Program-made: the position numbers and the translations under genes
From: Pseudomonadota bacterium
GTDB lineage: Bacteria; Pseudomonadota; Alphaproteobacteria; Sphingomonadales; Sphingomonadaceae
Length of the DNA: 7,806 bases
Assembly (NCBI GenBank): GCA_963205285.1
Contig: CAUJJQ010000119.1
Location: 1 to 7,806, forward strand
Direction: 5' to 3'
Shown: one piece after another, positions 1 through 7,348 of the stretch
How positions within the stretch are numbered: position 1 is the stretch's first letter
How the letters are laid out: each line of letters starts with the position of its first letter
The notes under the pieces: model-generated
What the model saw: only the letters and a program-made list of their open reading frames with translations
Database searches by the model: none
What the model was told of the DNA's origin: nothing

Positions 1-16
1 ACCGGAATCAAGCCCC

Positions 17-52
17 ACCCGTTCGTGCCCTGCGAAGTCGAGCCACGGGCAC
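17..52. repeat. Palindromic REP-like intergenic element, possible terminator of the S9 peptidase gene
   Basis: A perfect 6-bp inverted repeat (GTGCCC at 25-30, GGGCAC at 47-52) encloses a GC-rich stretch containing GCGAAGTCGAG. It lies 17 bp beyond the stop codon of the S9 peptidase. The layout (CCGTTCG, then complementary arms around GCGAAGTCGAG) resembles short dispersed intergenic palindromes that I recall from sphingomonad genomes; that likeness is memory, not a search. No T-run follows either arm, so it is not a textbook intrinsic terminator, although a 3'-end hairpin protecting the peptidase transcript is possible. Only one copy is in the window, so repetitiveness cannot be shown here. 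Confidence 0.35.
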
Positions 53-68
53 TATGGATTTTCGCCGA

Positions 69-2168
69 TCAACGACGGGGGGAGACGGGGCGCGGCCCCT
101 CTGGCACCAAATTTACCGGCCGGTCGCTGTCGGAGGGGATATAGGCCGGGTTCCAGCGTTCGAGCCAGCCTGCCGCCCCCTCCAGCCATTCGGTCTGGAC
201 GTCATCATAGTCGAGGTTGTGGGTGTTTTGCGCCTGTTCGATATAGGCGTAATCGCGCCCCTCCACCTTGCCGCTGCCGCGCAGATTGGCGACCAAAGTG
301 CGCGCCTGCGCCACCGGCACGCGTTGGTCGCGCACGCCATGGACGATCAAAATCGGTGCCCAGCGCCCGTCGGTATTGCGCGCGGGCGACACGGCGGACA
401 ATTCGCTCGCCCCGCGCGATAGGTAGTTGGAACCGAAATTGCCCAGATAATTCACGTCATAGGCGCGCATCATCGGCAGGTCATAAACCCCTGCGCCCGC
501 GATGGTGCAGCGATATTTGTCGGGGTCACGCTGTGCCGCGCGGGCAGAGGCATAGCCGCCATAGGACCAGCCCATCATGCACACGCGGTTTGCATCAATA
601 AGCCCCTGACCCGCCAGATGGGTGATGACATCATTAAGGTCATCCTGCATCCGGAGGCCAAATCCATTGTCGCGCCCCATTTGCTGGAACGCTTTGCCAT
701 ATCCGCCCGATCCGCGATAATTGGGCTGCACCACGACATAGCCTAATTCGGCAATCGCCTGTGCCCAGCCGTCAAAGCCCTGATTATCGCGCACGCCAAA
801 GGGACCGCCGTGAGTCAATATAACCAGCGGCAGGCCGCGCGTCTGTTGCCGGTGGCGCGGCATGGTCATGATCGCCTCTATCGATACGCCGTCCGATGCG
901 GTGTAGCGAAAGGCGCTGACCGGGTTCATATGCGCATCGCGCACATGGTCCCAGCGATAGCCGATGAGTTCGAGCGCGCCCGTCCCCGTATCAAAGAGGT
1001 AATAGCTACCCCCTTGATCGGGTGCAGCGACAAAGACAACGAGCTTGGTTTCATCTTGGTTGCGGCTGCCGATGGTGACATTGCCCGCGCCGAACCTTTC
1101 TTCGAGCAGCGACATTATTTCGGCATAGCGCGGGTTGGTCCATTGCACGGTGTCGCGCGCGGTTGTGGCGGCAAAGCCGACCGGCAGGCGGCCACCGAAA
1201 TTATAGACCAGCCCGTCAACATCATATCCATCCGTCTGGAATACCGGTGCGCTGTAGGTGAGGGTGGAGAGGTTGACGCGATAGATTTTGTGAAAACCAT
1301 CGCGATTGTCGCGCACCAGCGCATTGTCGCTGGTCGGCGAAATCCACAATACATTCAGCCCCGCGCCCGAAAAACTGGGGTCGGCGGCGTTGGAAACGGT
1401 GCGGAAATTTTCGCTGGCATTGGACCGGTATAGGACGCGCGTGCGCCCATTGTCCCGGTCATAGCCGATCCCAAAGCGCACTACCCCATTGGCATCTGAT
1501 TCCCAGCTTTGCACTTCGGGATTTTCACGTTGGACAAAGCTGAAATTGCCGTTGTGGACGTCGATGTCGATGACTTCATTGCCCATCGCGGTGCTGTTGC
1601 GTTCGAAACGCAGGGCGCTGCGTTCGACCAAAATATGGCCGCTTGGATGGTCGACATGCATGATGGTGCCGCCATTGCTGCCCGCGCCATCCCACGCCAA
1701 TTGGCGTATATTGCCGCCAGCCAGATCATAAGCGACCAGCCGGGTGATGTTACCGCGACCGCCGCCAAAATCCTCATAACTATAATATTGCAGGACGAGT
1801 GTGTCGTTGCCGACCCAATTATAGTCGCCGATCGCGCGGTCACCCGAATCGCGCACCTCATCCATCGCGGCGATGAAATGCGGGGTGCGCGCGGCATCGT
1901 TCAGATCATACCAGGCGAGGAAGGCGCGGCCCTGATTGGCCATGCGCACCACCATCTTACTGCCGTCGGGCGACAGGCGCGGACCGGAGAGGGATGGGAT
2001 GCGGCGGAACCAGCTGGTCGGCACGCGGCCATGCCCCGCCGAAATGTCAGGCGCGCTGACGACAATGTCACGGTTTTCCTGCGCCCATGCGCTGCCGCCC
2101 AGCGCCGCACCGCCCAGCGCCAGTGCCGCTGCACCCACCAACCATGCCAAGGATTTCCTATTTGTCAT
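69..2168 (-). CDS. Secreted S9 family (prolyl oligopeptidase-like) serine peptidase
   Basis: Predicted 699-residue exported serine peptidase of the prolyl oligopeptidase/dipeptidyl peptidase clan, expected to cleave peptides in the periplasm; the exact specificity cannot be read from sequence. Residues 1-29 form a signal peptide: MTNRK, a hydrophobic Leu/Ala/Gly stretch, then AWA before QEN. Residues about 50-430 contain propeller-like strands such as LSPDGSKMVVR. The alpha/beta-hydrolase domain (about 430-670) shows the oxyanion-side HGGP, the nucleophile elbow GWSYGGY with Ser535, Asp614 in HGVRDQRVP and the probable catalytic His650 in NTHNLDY. The only two cysteines, Cys530 and Cys554, flank the nucleophile. 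The His context is atypical, since many relatives have a Gly or Trp after it. The ATG at 2168 was chosen because the signal peptide begins there and a GGGGGT stretch lies 5 nt upstream; an ATG at 2180 and a TTG at 2189 would only lengthen the N-region. The gene stands alone, after the hppA terminator. The tail after about 670 is rich in proline and polar residues. Family is certain, substrate unknown. Confidence 0.93.
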   Translation of the reverse strand: MTNRKSLAWLVGAAALALGGAALGGSAWAQENRDIVVSAPDISAGHGRVPTSWFRRIPSLSGPRLSPDGSKMVVRMANQGRAFLAWYDLNDAARTPHFIAAMDEVRDSGDRAIGDYNWVGNDTLVLQYYSYEDFGGGRGNITRLVAYDLAGGNIRQLAWDGAGSNGGTIMHVDHPSGHILVERSALRFERNSTAMGNEVIDIDVHNGNFSFVQRENPEVQSWESDANGVVRFGIGYDRDNGRTRVLYRSNASENFRTVSNAADPSFSGAGLNVLWISPTSDNALVRDNRDGFHKIYRVNLSTLTYSAPVFQTDGYDVDGLVYNFGGRLPVGFAATTARDTVQWTNPRYAEIMSLLEERFGAGNVTIGSRNQDETKLVVFVAAPDQGGSYYLFDTGTGALELIGYRWDHVRDAHMNPVSAFRYTASDGVSIEAIMTMPRHRQQTRGLPLVILTHGGPFGVRDNQGFDGWAQAIAELGYVVVQPNYRGSGGYGKAFQQMGRDNGFGLRMQDDLNDVITHLAGQGLIDANRVCMMGWSYGGYASARAAQRDPDKYRCTIAGAGVYDLPMMRAYDVNYLGNFGSNYLSRGASELSAVSPARNTDGRWAPILIVHGVRDQRVPVAQARTLVANLRGSGKVEGRDYAYIEQAQNTHNLDYDDVQTEWLEGAAGWLERWNPAYIPSDSDRPVNLVPEGPRPVSPRR

Positions 2169-2212
2169 CACGACCCCCATTTTGCCCAAGCCCGTTTTAC
2201 CCTAGCCGCGAC

Positions 2213-2239
2213 GCTATCGCGCGCGCGGCGCGCCGACAA
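2213..2239 (-). promoter_or_regulatory. Possible promoter of the S9 peptidase gene
   Basis: On the minus strand a TTGTCG hexamer (2234-2239) and a GATAGC hexamer (2213-2218) are separated by 15 bp of almost pure alternating G and C, including the palindrome GGCGCGCC (2227-2234). The elements match a sigma-70-like -35 and -10 only weakly and the spacing is short. The position, between the hppA terminator and the peptidase start, is the reason for proposing it, because the peptidase needs its own promoter if the terminator works. The 5' leader would be about 40 nt. Confidence 0.22.
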
Positions 2240-2244
2240 GCAAC

Positions 2245-2275
2245 AAAAAGCCCCGCCGGAATGTCCGACGGGGCT
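2245..2275 (-). terminator. Rho-independent terminator of hppA
   Basis: On the minus strand, AGCCCCG (2269-2275) pairs perfectly with CGGGGCT (2249-2255). After one mismatch the stem continues with four more pairs (GGA/TCC plus a C-G), closing on a 3-nt loop. Five T residues (2245-2249, partly in the stem) and then GTTG follow at once. The hairpin lies about 70 nt past the hppA stop and about 80 nt before the peptidase start, so it separates the two transcription units. It reads as a terminator only in the minus direction. Confidence 0.85.
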
Positions 2276-2297
2276 GATTGTCCAAATTGGTCTGCGA

Positions 2298-2329
2298 ATT
2301 ACATCGCAGCCTTATATTACATCGCAGCC
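2298..2329. repeat. Two 14-bp direct repeats in the hppA 3' untranslated region
   Basis: The sequence ATTACATCGCAGCC occurs at 2298-2311 and again, identically, at 2316-2329, giving an 18-bp period. Read on the minus strand each copy is GGCTGCGATGTAAT. The GCGATGTA core matches the last codons of hppA (GCG ATG TAG, ending at 2346), so the array looks like an echo of the gene's own 3' end. It lies between the hppA stop and its terminator. No protein-coding role is apparent. Confidence 0.7.
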
Positions 2330-2337
2330 CTAAACAT

Positions 2338-2356
2338 GCGCGATGCTACATCGCGC
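2338..2356 (-). other. Perfect 8-bp hairpin with the hppA stop codon in its loop
   Basis: GCGCGATG (2349-2356 read on the minus strand) and CATCGCGC (2338-2345) are exact inverted repeats, and the three bases between them are the hppA stop codon TAG (2346-2348). In the mRNA this would be an 8-bp stem with a 3-nt loop spanning the last coding triplets and the first untranslated bases. The two direct repeats farther downstream each carry another GCGATG that could compete for the same CATCGC arm. Complementarity is seen directly; folding and any function are inferred. Confidence 0.5.
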
Positions 2357-4463
2357 CGTGCGCCAGTGCTGCCAGCAGCAGGATGGCGACGATGTTGGTG
2401 ATTTTAATCATCGGGTTCACCGCCGGGCCAGCCGTATCCTTATACGGGTCGCCCACCGTGTCGCCGGTGACCGCGGCCTTGTGCGCTTCGCTGCCCTTGC
2501 CGCCATGGTTGCCATCTTCGATATATTTTTTGGCATTGTCCCATGCGCCGCCGCCCGAAGTCATCGACAGCGCGACAAACAAGCCGCCGACAATCACGCC
2601 CAGCAACAAGGCACCGAGTGCGGCAAAGCCATTGGCATCGCCCGCAACCTGCCGGATGACAAAATAGACCACCACCGGCGCCAGCACGGGGAGCAGCGAT
2701 GGGATGATCATTTCCTTAATCGCGGCCTTGGTGACAAGGTCAACCGTGCGGGCATAATTGGGACGGCTGGTGCCGGCCATAATGCCCTTGTCGTTGGCAA
2801 ACTGGTCACGCACATCCTTGACCACGTCGCCCGCTGCACGGCCAACCGCGGTCATGCCCATTGCCCCGAATAGGTAGGGGAGCAGCGCGCCGAGCAACAG
2901 CCCGACGATGACATAGGGGTTTTCAAGGCTGAAATTGACCTGAAGCTGCGGGAAATAATGCTTTAGGTCCGTGGTATAGCAAGCGAAGAGCACCAATGCG
3001 GCGAGACCCGCCGAACCAATGGCATAACCCTTTGTCACTGCCTTGGTCGTGTTGCCAACCGCGTCGAGCGCATCGGTGCGTTCGCGCACGCTGTCATCCA
3101 GCCCCGCCATTTCGGCAATGCCGCCCGCATTGTCGGTAACCGGGCCATAGGCGTCGAGCGCGACGACCATGCCGGCCAGCGCCAGCATCGATGTTGCGGC
3201 AAAGGCAATGCCGATTAGCCCCGCCAATTGATAGGCGATGATGATGCCCGCAACGATGACGATGGTCGGCAGCGCGGTCGCTTCCAGCGAAACGGCCAGC
3301 CCCTGAATGACATTGGTGCCGTGGCCGGTTTCCGATGCCTTTGCAATCGAACGGACCGGGCGATAATTGGTGCCGGTATAATATTCGGTAATCCAGATGA
3401 TAAGGCCGGTAACCACCAGACCCAGCATCATGCACCAGAAAATCTGCATGCCGGTAAAGGCACCTTCGCCGGTCAAACCGCCGCCGATGGGGGTGTTAAG
3501 GTCACCCAGCGCGAAGTTAATCGCCCAGTAAATCGCCGGGATCGACAGCACAGCGGTTACCAAAAACCCCTTGTACATCGCACCCATGATGTTGGTGCCA
3601 CCGCCCAGACGGACAAAAAATGTCCCGATGATCGATGTGATGATGCAAACGCCACCAACCAAAAGCGGCAGCGCCATCAGATTATTGAACAAACTTACGT
3701 CCGACACCCCGGTGACGAGCAGCGCGATAAGCACCATCGTCGCCCCAACGGTAACGACATAGGTTTCAAACAAGTCAGCGGCCATCCCAGCGCAGTCGCC
3801 GACATTGTCACCGACATTATCGGCAATAACGGCGGGGTTGCGTGGATCATCCTCTGGAATACCGGCCTCGACCTTACCCACCAGATCGGCCCCAACGTCG
3901 GCAGCCTTGGTGAAAATGCCGCCGCCCAGACGCGCGAAGATGGAGATGAGCGATGCCCCAAAGGCGAGCGCGACGAGCGCATCAATAACCCCACGGCTGT
4001 TTGCCGCAGCGCCCGAAACCACCGTCATATAATAGAAAAAGCCCGCGATCGCGAGGAGCGCGAGGCCCGCCACCAACATGCCGGTAATGGCACCGGCGTT
4101 GAACGCCATGGTCAGCCCGTCCTGCAACCCCTTTTGCGCGGCAGCAGCGGTGCGGACATTGGCGCGCACCGAAATGTTCATGCCGATATAGCCAGCAGCG
4201 CCCGACAAAACTGCGCCCAGCACAAAGCCAACCGCAGAAGTGACACCCAGCGCATAGGCAACAATCGCCGCGACGACGACGCCGACGATGGCGATGGTGC
4301 GATATTGCCGACCCAGATAGGCCTTGGCCCCTTCTTGGATGGCGGCTGCAATATCCTGCATTTTTTCATTGCCGGCGGATGATTTCAGCACCCGTTGGCT
4401 GGTGACGATGCCATAGAGCACGGCGATAAGGCCGCACGCGATGGCGATGACGATCATGGACAT
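2346..4463 (-). CDS. hppA: K+-independent proton-translocating membrane pyrophosphatase
   Basis: A 705-residue inner-membrane H+-pyrophosphatase that hydrolyses pyrophosphate to phosphate and pumps protons, conserving energy from biosynthetic reactions. The protein is a chain of hydrophobic segments consistent with the roughly 16 helices of this family, and its length fits bacterial members. The PPi/Mg-binding region is intact at about 189-227: [13 protein letters not shown], then [13 protein letters not shown] and VGDNVGD. A second conserved acidic and lysine-rich region, [18 protein letters not shown], lies near the C terminus. GNTTKA carries Lys474; in this family Lys at this site (rather than Ala) marks K+-independent enzymes, and all described Na+ pumps are K+-dependent, so H+ pumping is expected. 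The ATG at 4463 is chosen because the protein then starts directly in the first helix ([12 protein letters not shown]) and GGGAGGAA and AAGGG lie upstream. Extending to a TTG at 4562 adds an implausible polar Arg/Lys stretch. It appears to be a separate unit between two terminators. Confidence 0.97.
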   Translation of the reverse strand: MSMIVIAIACGLIAVLYGIVTSQRVLKSSAGNEKMQDIAAAIQEGAKAYLGRQYRTIAIVGVVVAAIVAYALGVTSAVGFVLGAVLSGAAGYIGMNISVRANVRTAAAAQKGLQDGLTMAFNAGAITGMLVAGLALLAIAGFFYYMTVVSGAAANSRGVIDALVALAFGASLISIFARLGGGIFTKAADVGADLVGKVEAGIPEDDPRNPAVIADNVGDNVGDCAGMAADLFETYVVTVGATMVLIALLVTGVSDVSLFNNLMALPLLVGGVCIITSIIGTFFVRLGGGTNIMGAMYKGFLVTAVLSIPAIYWAINFALGDLNTPIGGGLTGEGAFTGMQIFWCMMLGLVVTGLIIWITEYYTGTNYRPVRSIAKASETGHGTNVIQGLAVSLEATALPTIVIVAGIIIAYQLAGLIGIAFAATSMLALAGMVVALDAYGPVTDNAGGIAEMAGLDDSVRERTDALDAVGNTTKAVTKGYAIGSAGLAALVLFACYTTDLKHYFPQLQVNFSLENPYVIVGLLLGALLPYLFGAMGMTAVGRAAGDVVKDVRDQFANDKGIMAGTSRPNYARTVDLVTKAAIKEMIIPSLLPVLAPVVVYFVIRQVAGDANGFAALGALLLGVIVGGLFVALSMTSGGGAWDNAKKYIEDGNHGGKGSEAHKAAVTGDTVGDPYKDTAGPAVNPMIKITNIVAILLLAALAHGAM

Positions 4464-4580
4464 CGGACCCTTGTTCCTCCCTTTTTGCACATGGGGGCGT
4501 GGATGCTGAAAAGCCCTGCTTTTTACCCATTGCCCCAATAAGGCGGCCATCGCTAAGGCCAAGTCGATGAAAGGGCAAGC
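4464..4580 (-). promoter_or_regulatory. hppA leader and probable promoter region
   Basis: This interval lies between the thiL terminator and the hppA start. It holds purine-rich ribosome-binding candidates: GGGAGGAA about 12 nt before the ATG, and AAGGG 4 nt before it (10 nt before a second in-frame ATG at 4457). If the upstream hairpin stops transcription, the hppA promoter must be here. A TTGCCC near 4573-4578 with a weak TAGCGA 17 nt downstream is the best sigma-70-like pair I see, and it is poor. No riboswitch-like structure is recognised. Confidence 0.3.
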
Positions 4581-4612
4581 AAAAGCGCGCTGGGTTTACC
4601 CTGTTTGCGCGC
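4581..4612 (-). terminator. Terminator-like hairpin after thiL
   Basis: On the minus strand, immediately after the thiL TAG, GCGCGC (4607-4612) pairs with GCGCGC (4585-4590). Between them GGGT (4598-4601) pairs with ACCC (4592-4595) around a 2-nt loop, leaving a small asymmetric internal loop (AAACA against A). Four T residues (4581-4584) follow, then GCTTGCCCTTT. The T-run is short and the stem interrupted, so this is a moderate intrinsic terminator at best, but its place at the end of the his-nusB-thiL block fits. Confidence 0.55.
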
Positions 4613-4613
4613 G

Positions 4614-5522
4614 CTAATGTTCCCAGCCCAATTTACCCTGCGCAACGGGCTGTCCATCTAGCAACAATGGGGTGTCGCCTGCTGGTAAAACTTCCCCAAT
4701 CCGGCGCGCGCTGACCGGTGGCTCCATGTCGGCGGGCAGGGCGAATAGCAGGGCATAATCATCGCCCCAGCGCATCGCGGCATCGGCATCCATTGCGGCG
4801 GGATGAAGGGGGAGGGCGGCGCGCATTATGTTGACGCAAACCCCGCTCGCCAACGCCATGCGCTGCGCATCGAGCAATAATCCGTCGGACACATCCATCA
4901 TCGCATGGGCCAAGGGCGCGAGCGCGCGTCCCGCCGCCAGCAATGGGCGCGGGCGCAAAAAGGCATCGACCCCAGCGCCCGTGGCATTGGCGTCGCGGGC
5001 AAGTGCGACAAAACCGGCATGCGCGCCGCCGATGCTGCCCGTCAGCCACAGCGCATCGCCCTCCCGCGCACCGCTGCGCGCGGGCAGCGGCAGGTGGCTT
5101 GCCCGCCCGACCATCGTCATACCAAAGGTGCGCATACCAAAAGTCCGCCCGGCCGCCTCTCCATGCGCCATGACGGGCGCGCGGCTGGTGTCACCGCCCC
5201 ATAAGGTGCCGCCCATTTCGGCAAAAGCGGCTGCCAGCCCATCGGCAAAACGCGCGTCCCATGCGGCGTCCGACAGGCTGTAACCGAGCAAGGCGCCCAG
5301 CGGCTCGGCCCCCTTTGCCGCGAGGTCGGAGAGGTTGCGCGCCACCAATTTCCACGCGACATCGGCAGGGTCGGCGCCTTCGAAAAAATGCACCCCTTCG
5401 ACCATTTGATCGTGGGTTAGGATGATGTCACCGAACAAGGCGACATCGTCGGTCAGGCCGCGCGCTTCGCTGGCACGCACTTGGGCGCGCAAGGCGGCGA
5501 TAAAGTCGGCTTCGGCGCTCAG
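4614..5522 (-). CDS. thiL: Thiamine-monophosphate kinase, probable CTG start
   Basis: ThiL phosphorylates thiamine monophosphate with ATP to give the cofactor thiamine diphosphate, the last step of the pathway, in the cytosol. The 302-residue protein carries the AIR-synthetase/ThiL fold motifs in order: GLTDDVA (22-28), HDQMVEGVHF (37-46), NLSDLAAKGA (63-72), GGDTSR (109-114), the metal/ATP-side DVSDGL (Asp210, Asp213) and GDDYALLF. The frame opens after a stop at 5532-5534 and has no ATG or GTG before the first motif. The CTG at 5522 gives LSAEADFIAALRA, which matches the usual ThiL N-terminal helix. It has GAGGTG 5 nt upstream and overlaps the nusB TGA as CTGA. The alternative TTG at 5492 would delete ten residues of that helix. 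A near-perfect 15-bp tandem duplication gives RTFGM twice (126-135), a local insertion after GGDTSR. The gene is likely translationally coupled to nusB. Function is secure; the start is inferred. Confidence 0.93.
   Translation of the reverse strand: MSAEADFIAALRAQVRASEARGLTDDVALFGDIILTHDQMVEGVHFFEGADPADVAWKLVARNLSDLAAKGAEPLGALLGYSLSDAAWDARFADGLAAAFAEMGGTLWGGDTSRAPVMAHGEAAGRTFGMRTFGMTMVGRASHLPLPARSGAREGDALWLTGSIGGAHAGFVALARDANATGAGVDAFLRPRPLLAAGRALAPLAHAMMDVSDGLLLDAQRMALASGVCVNIMRAALPLHPAAMDADAAMRWGDDYALLFALPADMEPPVSARRIGEVLPAGDTPLLLDGQPVAQGKLGWEH
5118..5147. repeat. 15-bp tandem duplication inside thiL
   Basis: CATACCAAAGGTGCG (5118-5132) is followed directly by CATACCAAAAGTCCG (5133-5147), 13 of 15 bases identical. 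Because the unit is a multiple of three it keeps the frame and encodes RTFGM twice in ThiL, between GGDTSR and the following MTMVG strand. Both base differences leave the peptide unchanged, being synonymous in the affected codons. Confidence 0.8.
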
Positions 5523-6013
5523 CCGCGCACCTCATGCGCGATGGCGTCGAGCACGCCGTTGATAAACCCCGCCTCCCGCGTGGCGTCGAACGCCTTGGCC
5601 ACTTCGACATATTCGCTGATGACCGCAGGGGTGGGCACATCGCTGCGCGCCATCAGTTCGTAACAGCCGACCCGCAGCACCGCTTTGAGCGTTTTGTCGA
5701 GCCGGTTGAGGCTCCAACCGGCGGTCAATTTCTGGCTGACTGCGGCATCAACATCTTCGATCCGGGTGATGGTGCCGCGCACCAGATCGTCAAAAAAATC
5801 AACCTCTGCCGCAGCATAGGTCGCATCATCAAAGCTTTCATCATCGATGGTCGAACCCAGCCGATGCTGGTGAAATTCGTGGAGCAAGGGGGCGATGGCG
5901 GTATTTTCCATCTCATGCTGGAATAATGCCTGCACGGCGGCAAGGCGGGCCGCCGAACGGCTGCGCGCGCGCGTCTTGTTGCGGGATTTTGCGGGCTTTT
6001 GCGTGTCGCTCAT
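5519..6013 (-). CDS. nusB: Transcription antitermination factor NusB
   Basis: NusB is a small all-helical RNA-binding protein that, with NusE (S10), binds boxA in nascent rRNA and supports antitermination. The 164-residue product begins with a basic, probably disordered leader (KPAKSRNKTRARSRSAAR). It then shows the family landmarks: RLAAVQALFQHEM at the first helix, LDKTLKAVLRVGCYEL, VISEYVEVAKAF and FINGVLDAIA at the C terminus. An acidic stretch (DDESFDDATY) occupies the variable middle, a common variation in alphaproteobacteria. The ATG at 6013 is preferred over a TTG at 6034 because AGGGG lies 8 nt upstream of the ATG and the extra residues (MRLGAGA) are not family-like. It follows hisD by 48 bp and overlaps the proposed thiL start. 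The nusB-thiL pairing is found in many proteobacteria; linkage to his genes would put it on the same transcript. Confidence 0.96.
   Translation of the reverse strand: MSDTQKPAKSRNKTRARSRSAARLAAVQALFQHEMENTAIAPLLHEFHQHRLGSTIDDESFDDATYAAAEVDFFDDLVRGTITRIEDVDAAVSQKLTAGWSLNRLDKTLKAVLRVGCYELMARSDVPTPAVISEYVEVAKAFDATREAGFINGVLDAIAHEVRG
5520..5533 (-). promoter_or_regulatory. Ribosome binding site and CTG start of thiL inside the nusB end
   Basis: On the minus strand GAGGTG (5528-5533) is a six-base match to the anti-Shine-Dalgarno complement. It lies 5 nt before CTG (5520-5522), whose last two bases begin the nusB TGA stop. This is the geometry of the common ATGA or GTGA coupled start with CTG in place of the usual start codon. 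GAGGTG also encodes the last Glu-Val of NusB, so chance is possible, but no better start exists in the frame. Confidence 0.5.
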
Positions 6014-6061
6014 GGCGCCCGCCCCTAGGCGCAAGCGCGCTTCAAGTCAAAGTCGGGCCAG

Positions 6062-7348
6062 CTAAAGTCGTTGCGCCACGCTCAGCGCATGGGCGGGCAA
6101 CCCCTCTGCCTCTGCCAGCGCGACCGCCGCCGGTCCGATGGCGGCGAGCGCGGCACCATCGAGCGCGATAAAGCTGGTGCGCTTCATGAAATTGAGCACC
6201 GACAGGCCCGATGAAAAACGCGCGCTGCGCGCGGTCGGCAGCACATGGTTGGGGCCAGCGACATAATCGCCAATTGCCTCTGGTGTCATCCGCCCCAGAA
6301 AGACCGATCCGGCATGGCGGACGCGCGCGAATAAATCCTCTGCCGCTGCCATTTCCATTGCCAATTGCAGATGTTCGGGCGCGAGCGCGTTGATGATCGG
6401 CGCACTATCGCCAAGACTGGGCACAAGGATGATTGCACCATGTGCATCCCAACTGGCGCGCGCGGCGGGCGCGGTGGCAAGCGTGGGGACGATCGCCGCG
6501 ACATGGGCGGCCACCGCATCGGCAAAGGCGGTATCATCGCAGATTAAAATCGACTGGCTGGTCGGGTCATGTTCGGCTTGGGAGAGGAGGTCGGCCGCAA
6601 TCCATTTGGGGTCATTGGCCGCGTCCGCCACCACCAAAATCTCGGATGGTCCGGCCACCATGTCGATGCCGACCCGCCCGAACAATTGCCGCTTTGCCTC
6701 TGCCACCCAGGCGTTGCCGGGGCCGGTGATGACATCCACCGGCGCAATCATTTGCGTGCCATGGGCGAGAGCGGCAATCGCCTGCGCGCCGCCGACGCGC
6801 CAAACCTCCGTCGCGCCGGCCAATGCGGCGGCGGCAAGTACGAGCTGATTGGCCTCCCCGCCCGGCGTCGGCGTCACCATCACCCGCCGTTCGACCCCAG
6901 CGACGCGCGCGGGGATTAGGTTCATGAGCACGGAGGAGGGGTAGGATGCGCGCCCGCCCGGCACATAAACTCCCGCTGCATCAACGCTGCTCCACCGCGC
7001 GCCGAGCCGCACCCCCGCAGCATCGACATGCGCATGGTCGGTGGGGCGTTGGCGTTCGTGCCAATCCGCTATCCGCTGTGCCGCCAGTTCAAGCGCATCG
7101 CGCAACGGGGTATCGAGCGCATCGAGCGCGGCGGTGCAGTCCGCCAGCGGGATGGATAGCGGCAGGTCATGCCCGTCGAAACGGCGCGTATGTTCGGCGA
7201 GCGCCGCATCCCCACCCGCAGCGACCGCTGCAATGATGGCGCGAACGTCGGCGGCAACATCTGCATCGACATCGCGCCGCGCGGCAACCAGCGCGGCAAA
7301 ATCCCGCGCGAAATCGCTCGAACAGGCATCAAGCCGTTGCAAGCGCAT
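6062..7348 (-). CDS. hisD: Histidinol dehydrogenase
   Basis: HisD catalyses the last two oxidations of histidine synthesis, histidinol to histidinal to histidine, using two NAD+ and a zinc ion. The 428-residue protein has the usual length. Motifs in order: [31 protein letters not shown] (Gln257 and His260), [10 protein letters not shown] (Glu325 and His326, the acid-base pair), [13 protein letters not shown] (Asp361) and LPAHALSV (His420). Gln257, His260, Asp361 and His420 correspond to the four zinc ligands known from the E. coli enzyme. All key residues are present, so it should be active. The gene starts inside the end of hisG (20-bp overlap), which suggests coupled translation. The ATG at 7348 gives MRLQRLDA and is used here, but AGGGA (7351-7355) is only 2 nt away from it; a TTG two codons later (7342) has 8-nt spacing and may be the real start. 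Extension to 7390 is rejected as not family-like. Confidence 0.97.
   Translation of the reverse strand: MRLQRLDACSSDFARDFAALVAARRDVDADVAADVRAIIAAVAAGGDAALAEHTRRFDGHDLPLSIPLADCTAALDALDTPLRDALELAAQRIADWHERQRPTDHAHVDAAGVRLGARWSSVDAAGVYVPGGRASYPSSVLMNLIPARVAGVERRVMVTPTPGGEANQLVLAAAALAGATEVWRVGGAQAIAALAHGTQMIAPVDVITGPGNAWVAEAKRQLFGRVGIDMVAGPSEILVVADAANDPKWIAADLLSQAEHDPTSQSILICDDTAFADAVAAHVAAIVPTLATAPAARASWDAHGAIILVPSLGDSAPIINALAPEHLQLAMEMAAAEDLFARVRHAGSVFLGRMTPEAIGDYVAGPNHVLPTARSARFSSGLSVLNFMKRTSFIALDGAALAAIGPAAVALAEAEGLPAHALSVAQRL

Noticed and set aside
1..68. A tRNA or the end of another gene at the left edge
   Set aside because: No T-arm or acceptor pairing is present, and the short open frames show no convincing homology; the palindrome explains the visible structure better.
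54..422. A 122-codon plus-strand frame at the left edge
   Set aside because: Antisense to the catalytic end of the peptidase; it begins in the palindromic element and has no protein family features.
810..1433. A 207-codon plus-strand frame inside the peptidase gene
   Set aside because: Shadow of the conserved S9 reading frame, with no recognisable domain.
1509..2333. A 274-codon plus-strand frame opposite the S9 peptidase start, running into the intergenic region
   Set aside because: Most of it mirrors the peptidase codons, no ribosome binding site or family motif is seen, and its end crosses the hppA terminator and the 3' repeats.
2298..2356. CRISPR-like or riboswitch-like reading of the repeats after hppA
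   Set aside because: Only two 14-bp copies with a 4-bp gap, far too short for repeat-spacer units, and they lie after rather than before a gene with no known aptamer consensus.
3228..4382. A 384-codon open frame on the plus strand opposite hppA
   Set aside because: It is entirely antisense to a clearly conserved membrane enzyme, its product is a low-complexity Arg/Asp/Gly/His-rich chain without recognisable motifs, and GC-rich third positions commonly create such open frames.
4464..4562. N-terminal extension of hppA to a TTG at 4562
   Set aside because: It would add a basic polar segment in front of the first membrane helix, unlike the family, and the ribosome binding site lies within it near the ATG at 4463.
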